A DNA stretch of 64,000 nt from Cyclina sinensis (taxonomy: Eukaryota; Mollusca; Bivalvia; Venerida; Veneridae): contig JAAONU010000010.1 in assembly GCA_012932295.1 (NCBI GenBank), positions 18,994,712-19,058,711 on the forward strand. Reading direction: 5' to 3'. Made by a program: the position numbers and the translations under genes. Positions 59,801-64,000 of this stretch are shown one piece after another (position 1 is the stretch's first letter; each line of letters starts with the position of its first letter). The notes under the pieces were generated by a model. The model saw nothing but the letters and a program-made list of their open reading frames with translations. It did not search any database and had not been told where the DNA came from.

Positions 59801-61771
59801 AATATGTTCATGTTAACAGGAAATATTTTTTATTAGAAATGCAAACAGTGTCAGTTTGTCTATATGTAAACACCAAATGAAACAAATTTGTAAGTTTTTC
59901 ACAAAAGGGGAAAAATTACTGTCAGGTTCTAAAACACAGTCAACTGTTTATCTATTACCTTATTTCTCTCTAACTTGAGTAAACGTGATCATGACTATCG
60001 TGTTTGTAAACTCATGATGTAAACATTATACAAAATATGTTATGTTCTCCGAAATTTGCATTTATGGCAGGTTGCAATCCATTGACATTAGCAAATGGAG
60101 CTTTTAATGGCAGTGCAACAAGTGTTGGAACTGTGCTCATAGCTTCTTGCAATGCAGGGTTTGTTCTGGCAGGTGACCTTGTGAGAATATGTCACACGGA
60201 CGGTTCCTGGAGCGGAAATACAACATGTGAGGCAATTGGTATGGATTAATTGTACCTTTTTTAAGATAAGAATTAAAACGACATATAGATTTTGTTTAGC
60301 GAATGCCCGGAAGTTACAGCGTTTGTTTTTCAGAATCCGTGTGTGTGTGTTATAAAAACTATTTTGAATTTTTTGTGTCATGACATGAACATGCCTAGTT
60401 ATTAATCAAATGTAAGAGTACTTATTTGTTCTGATAAGACCTCAACTAACGTTTCCTACATCAAGTTAAAGTACTTGCGATGAAAGTAACTCACTTTAAT
60501 AAGGTCAGAAAGTATTGCAAGTAAATGCTCAGGTATATTAAATTCAACTGACTGGTCAAGAGTCCTTCTTTTAAAATGTATGTACGTTTTAAAATTGTAA
60601 AACATTTTTTCTGTATTTTTAACACATTCTGCATTTTTTATAATACAAAAAAATGTTCCTGAAAAGTGAACTATGTTGTTTAAACTTTTCCATTTTTTCT
60701 AGGAGACTCAATTTAGTTAACAATGCGGTTATTTTTTGCAACAGCAGCGGTGACTGGTCACCCTCATTACCTTCATGTGTCGAAATTAGTACGCCTTGTA
60801 ATTATAAGAACTTTCTCACTTGGTGATTTATCTTCCTTTTTCCATCTGTTGAAAGAAGTGATACACTATATAACAGGTAAAAGAGGCAAAGTTTTCGACC
60901 TTAGACGTATACTTTCCATAAACAGTGTTGACAAATGTATTCATGCTATCTGACATCTGTCGATTTTGCTGAACATATTTTGTTATTGCTTCGCTTTTAC
61001 TTTGCCAGTCTATCCTATAGGTAAAATTCTGTAATATGAATATTTTATTTGATATTGAATATAAAACAGGAACGCTAGATGTATTATTCTAAGGTTAACT
61101 TGTATCAGTTTCCCTTTATATCCCCTGAAAAACTAAATTTGCTTTTTGATAAACACATAGGTGGATTATCGAACACAGACGTCATTGCTTTACAAGACAT
61201 ATTTTTTAAATAGAAGTTGGCTTATATTTGAAATAGAATCTGTTTTTAAGAAAGCTTTACTTAGTTCTAAAGATGCTTACGTAATTCATGGAAGACAGCT
61301 AGCATGTTTAGTCTTCAAATGTGTTTATTAAAACTGAATAAAAGAATAAATTTTGGCAAGACATGAGAATGTATGTTTATATAGCTACGGGTAAAAATTA
61401 AATTTGAAATAAAAACGTTTGTTCATATATTTGGGTATGGTATCACACTTACAATGTTAACATTTAAATTCAAAATCTAGTTATCCAAAATTTCCATTTA
61501 TGGCAGGTTGCAATCCATTGACATTAGCAAATGGAGCTTTTAATGGCAGTGCAACAAGTGTTGGAACTGTGCTCATAGCCTCTTGCAATACAGGGTTTGT
61601 TCTGGCAGGTGACCTTGTGAGAATATGTCATACGGACGGTTCCTGGAGCGGAAATACAACATGTGAGGCAATTGGTATGGATTAATTGTACCTTTTTAAG
61701 ATAAGAATTAAAAAGACATATAAAATTTTAATTAGCGAATGCCTGAAAGTTACAACGTTCTTTTTTCAGAA

Positions 61772-61807
<36 letters not shown>

Positions 61808-64000
61808 AAAAAGTGTTTTTGATTTTTTATGTCATGACATGAACATGCCTAGTTATTAATCAAATGTAAGAGTACTTATTTGTTCTGATAAGACCTCAAC
61901 TAACGTTTCCTACATAAAGTTACAGTAACTGCGATGAAAGTAACTCACTTTAATAAGGTCAGAAAGTATTGCAAGTAATTGCTCAGGTATAATAAATTCA
62001 ACTGACTGGTCAAGAGTCCTTCTTTTCAAATGTATGTACGCCTCAAAATTGCAAAAGCTTTTTTCTGTATTTTTTTACACATTTTGCAATTTTTATAATA
62101 CATAAGCAGTGTTCCTGAAAATTAAGCTATGTTGTTTAAACTGTTCCAGTTTTTTCCCATCATAATTAAAGAAAAGACAAAAAGGGACATTGGGAAACTA
62201 TCGCCAGAATGAAACAGCATCTTTTTCAGAATCAAATTTATTTTTTACGATTTGAAGTCTAGTTTAATTTAGTTCAGTTCTTAGATAAAAGTAAATAATA
62301 CACAATTGTTTAAATAATGAATTGTATTCATGCGAAGAACATAAAAGAAATGTGTATTTGTACAAAATTAAATACCTTTCTTTGATTTAACACCTCATTT
62401 TAGTTTGCTTCATACATGTTCAATAAATATGTTTTAATTAAGCATTCACGATTAAGCCTTCATGAAAAAGAGTCCTGTTTCTTAATGGCTATTCGATCTT
62501 TCAAAGAACAATGAGTGTCATAAATATATATCAGAGAAGATTGCTATGATTCACAAGGCAATTTTTTTTTGTGACAGACGATATTTATTTAAAGGTATGC
62601 CAAGAAAATTACTCTGATTCAAAAAGTTTACATATCTATGTATTTATGTATATTTATTTGTAGGATAAATGAAAAAAAAACAAATATGATACCTATATAA
62701 AAGCATTTCTTTTCAAGATAAAAAAGTGGTAATTTATCTTAAATGACAGTTTGCCCTCAACTGACGTTAGTAAATGGACAATTAAATGGAAGTGCATCAT
62801 CTTATGAAATTGGAACAGTGCTATCAGCGTCTTGCCAATTGGGGTACAAATTAGATGGGGATGTGATAACAGAATGCCTATTAAACGGTACCTGGAGTGC
62901 AGCTATAACTTGTGAAGCCGTTGGTAAGAATTTTTTTTATTAACTATTGCATATTTTAGCTTGAAACAAAATAAAAAATGGTACATTGACCCATCGTTCA
63001 TGTTATATGTACACTAAATATTGACTCACAAAACAAGTCTGAAATGAACATCATGAATGTATCAACTTACTGAAGCAAGCACTTTTGTCAAAATTTTTAG
63101 AGACAAAATGAAGAAAAAAACTGCTTCATATTTCGTCAAGTAATAAGAATGTCTATTTATATTTTAGATCTGTTTGTATTTCAATGTTTGCTATTACGAG
63201 AAATTGTATCAAACATGGTACTTATCTCTGTTTTATCGAACTGAACAGCCAACTTTTTGTTGAACTTTAATCAACAGTGTCTTACAGAGCGTTTGGTATA
63301 ATTGCTCGGTCATTGTCTTAGTTTTTTTTTGCAGATTGTGGTAGCTTACATGTGGTGTATGGACATATTAATAGCACCATTACTACATTTCCGACTGCAG
63401 TTTCAGTAGAGTGTGATCCAGGTTATGAGAATAAGGGAGATTCGGTTATAGTTTGTAGCTCAAAAGGAAATTGGATTGGTAAAGTTAACTGCACACAAAT
63501 CGGTAAGACACAATAAAAGGTCAAATGTTGTAATTTACATCTACAAAGATTGTTCAGGTGCCTAATAAGAAATTAATTGAATGGCTGGACAAGAGGAAGG
63601 TCATTTTATCTGAAAAATACTGTTTTGTTGTTACTGTTACTGCTTTTATGAAATGCTTCAAATATGATAGTTATATATATAACATAAAATATTTTCTTGT
63701 TACGCAAACAATGAAACTATCATATTTGAAGCATTTCATAAAAGCATATGACTTGTATGTATTAAAAATCATAAAACACGTTGCTCTCATGAAATCATTG
63801 AAACTATCATATTTGAAGCATTTCATAACTGCTTCAAAATAAACTTCAAATAAATTGATATATATTCATCTAATGTTTTAGATATTGTATGGAGAAAATT
63901 AATTGAAAATGTTGTTTTACAGCAATTTTCTTCTGTTCTCGGCCTAAAATGAGAGTGCATAATGTATTAATACTTGTTCACTTCTCGGTGGCTAAAAATG
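53333..64000 (+). CDS. Gene C: secreted multi-sushi protein (3' partial)
   Basis: Predicted exons: 53333-53362, 56147-56203, 56969-57026, 58897-59067, 60071-60238, 61507-61674, 62750-62923, 63335-63502 and probably 63923 onward. Phases match throughout. The first two exons make a signal peptide (MNNKILKIVL joined to ISTWFVLIEG). The third gives the C-P-G-G-T-C-Q Cys motif shared with gene B. The sushi exons follow, all phase 1-1. Exons 60071-60238 and 61507-61674 are a recent duplicate pair. The gene leaves the window, so whether it ends in a CTLD like A and B is unknown. It is head to head with gene B. Confidence 0.78.
53704..53896. repeat. AG-rich minisatellite in gene C intron 1
   Basis: Four imperfect units of about 50 bp, each TTAAACACAAAGAGAGAG followed by a G-run and CTATTAAAGTAA. 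The last contains a long AG microsatellite (53835-53872). Confidence 0.9.
53897..56146. other. Gene C intron 1, no recognised content
   Basis: AT-rich. There is a short cluster of related TCTAGCATAGTTTAGTCT / GTAGACTAGT phrases at about 55510-55580. No exon seen. Confidence 0.45.
56147..56203 (+). CDS. Gene C leader/linker exon
   Basis: A 57-bp phase 0-0 exon (acceptor TTTTTAG, donor GTGCGT). It encodes I-S-T-W-F-V-L-I-E-G-A-G, completing the signal peptide, then N-C-N-S-D-T-D. It corresponds to 30692-30751 in gene B. Confidence 0.75.
56204..56968. other. Gene C intron 2, no recognised content
   Basis: AT-rich intron, nothing recognised. Confidence 0.4.
56969..57026 (+). CDS. Gene C small Cys-motif exon
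   Basis: A 58-bp exon (acceptor TTTACAG, donor GTGAGT), phase 0 to 1. It encodes C-P-G-G-T-C-Q-Q-K-G-G-S then K-T-C-F-D. It has the same length, phase and cysteine spacing type as 29577-29634 in gene B. Confidence 0.8.
57042..57370. mobile_element. Dispersed element with MITE-like core
   Basis: Begins TTAACCCTTAACCTGCTGG (57044). An inverted match, ATTCAGCAGGTTCAGGGTTA, lies at about 57236, so a roughly 210-bp core has terminal inverted repeats. The following 110 bp are also shared with 50030-50150, in opposite orientation. Confidence 0.75.
57535..57860. mobile_element. Dispersed repeat with CGTCCGTCCG run
   Basis: Contains TTTCGTCCGTCCGTTCGTCA, TCAAGGTCACAGTCACTGGT and GGGTGTGTCGCTTGTGGGAC. 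It resembles bivalve noncoding repeat families. No ORF. Confidence 0.55.
57861..58896. other. Gene C intron 3 remainder, no recognised content
   Basis: AT-rich. An ORF at 58674-58883 lies just upstream of the sushi acceptor and has no domain signature. Confidence 0.45.
58897..59067 (+). CDS. Gene C sushi exon 4
   Basis: A 171-bp phase 1-1 exon (acceptor TCTACAG, donor GTACGC). It encodes DCPVLSIPNANVNDT through V-S-C-N-V-G-Y to G-A-W-S-P-T-L-P-S-C. It is the intact partner of the half-exon at 60712-60788. Confidence 0.83.
59068..60070. repeat. Upstream copy of duplicated gene C intron
   Basis: Shares recognisable but diverged phrases with 60789-61506 (GTAAAAGAGGCAA, AACTGGCTTATATTTGAAAT / AGTTGGCTTATATTTGAAAT, GATGCTTACGTA). 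No exon lies inside. Confidence 0.75.
60071..60238 (+). CDS. Gene C sushi exon 5, first copy
   Basis: A 168-bp phase 1-1 exon (acceptor TGGCAG, donor GTATGG). It encodes GCNPLTLANGAFNGSAT through A-S-C-N-A-G-F to DGSWSG-N-T-T-C. It is almost identical to 61507-61674, differing by one residue. Confidence 0.88.
60712..60788 (+). pseudogene. Half sushi exon (remnant of a duplicated exon 4)
   Basis: N-L-V-N-N-A-V-I-F-C then G-D-W-S-P-S-L-P-S-C-V-E-I matches the second half of exon 4 and is followed by the same GTACGC donor. The first half, with the first two cysteines and the acceptor, is missing. A CTAG/GAGACTC at 60700 is an imperfect substitute acceptor. It is probably not used. Confidence 0.75.
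61507..61674 (+). CDS. Gene C sushi exon 5, second copy
   Basis: A 168-bp phase 1-1 exon, a duplicate of 60071-60238 with C-N-T-G-F instead of C-N-A-G-F. The flanking ~600 bp are also highly similar. Confidence 0.88.
61770..61803. repeat. (GT)n microsatellite
   Basis: About 16 GT dinucleotides. The corresponding site in the upstream copy (about 60340) has only five, so it expanded after the duplication. Confidence 0.95.
62130..62749. other. Gene C intron, no recognised content
   Basis: AT-rich, nothing recognised. Confidence 0.4.
62750..62923 (+). CDS. Gene C sushi exon 6
   Basis: A 174-bp phase 1-1 exon (acceptor ATGACAG, donor GTAAGA). It encodes a sushi domain with V-N-G-Q-L-N-G-S-A-S-S-Y, S-C-Q-L-G-Y, E-C and NGTWSA-A-I-T-C. 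Confidence 0.85.
63335..63502 (+). CDS. Gene C sushi exon 7
   Basis: A 168-bp phase 1-1 exon (acceptor TTTGCAG, donor GTAAGA). It encodes DCGSLHVVYGHINST, V-E-C-D-P-G-Y, V-C and G-N-W-I-G-K-V-N-C. It has four cysteines. Confidence 0.83.
63642..63828. repeat. Perfect 31-bp inverted repeat with a third partial copy
   Basis: 63642-63672 and 63715-63745 are exact reverse complements with a 42-base loop. 63802-63828 repeats 27 bases of the second arm. It lies in the intron after exon 63335-63502. Confidence 0.93.
63923..64000 (+). CDS. Possible start of a further gene C sushi exon
   Basis: After TTTTACAG the phase-1 frame is open to the window edge and reads F-F-C-S-R-P-K-M-R-V-H-N-V. This fits the first cysteine and beta strand of a sushi domain. 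Only the first part is visible, so the call is tentative. Confidence 0.45.

Overview
This window is animal nuclear DNA, most likely from a bivalve mollusc. It is AT-rich and intron-dense, with small symmetric extracellular-domain exons. It is littered with dispersed repeats that I associate from memory with bivalve genomes: the family starting near AGAGGGCCATGATT, the GGGGGAGACATAT element, and the TTAACCCTTAACCTGCTGG element. The species cannot be fixed from the sequence; a venerid-type clam is only a guess.

The main content is a cluster of three paralogous multi-exon genes for secreted, modular recognition-type proteins built from sushi (CCP) domains and a C-type lectin domain (CTLD). Gene A (+, about 232-8004, 5' end outside the window) has seven sushi exons and a four-exon CTLD. 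Gene B (-, 31811 down to 17584) appears complete: a signal-peptide exon, a linker exon, a small Cys exon, nine sushi exons and a four-exon CTLD, about 701 codons before the C-terminal tail. Gene C (+, from 53333, running off the right edge) starts with the same three-exon leader and continues with sushi exons. Every sushi exon that looks intact is phase 1-1 and 168-189 bp, so exons can be gained, lost or skipped without breaking the frame.

Layout: 1-3927 and 21869-25821 are nearly identical inverted copies, introns included. They carry sushi exons A1-A6 and B6-B1. The roughly 18 kb between them holds the two CTLD halves facing each other tail to tail. These halves have the same exon structure but much more diverged sequence. 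At the inner edge of the left arm, exon A6 is joined in the wrong frame to the tail of a neighbouring sushi exon. Gene A would therefore be truncated unless that exon is skipped. From 31.8 to 53.3 kb lies a gene-poor stretch with a 5'-truncated L1/Tx1-type LINE (about 35.9-38.7 kb), a decayed second reverse-transcriptase relic (about 44.5-45.5 kb), three minisatellites (42, 45 and 31 bp units), MITE- and SINE-like elements, and fragments of a dead sushi copy (46.9-47.4 kb). Genes B and C are head to head across this stretch. Gene C carries a tandem duplication of its sushi exons 4-5, with one exon copy reduced to a half.

Role (inference): the proteins should be secreted and could act in innate recognition or adhesion. 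The CTLD keeps its disulfide cysteines but lacks the usual calcium/sugar motifs. All gene models come from reading splice sites, phase and domain patterns by eye; no transcript evidence or database search was available.
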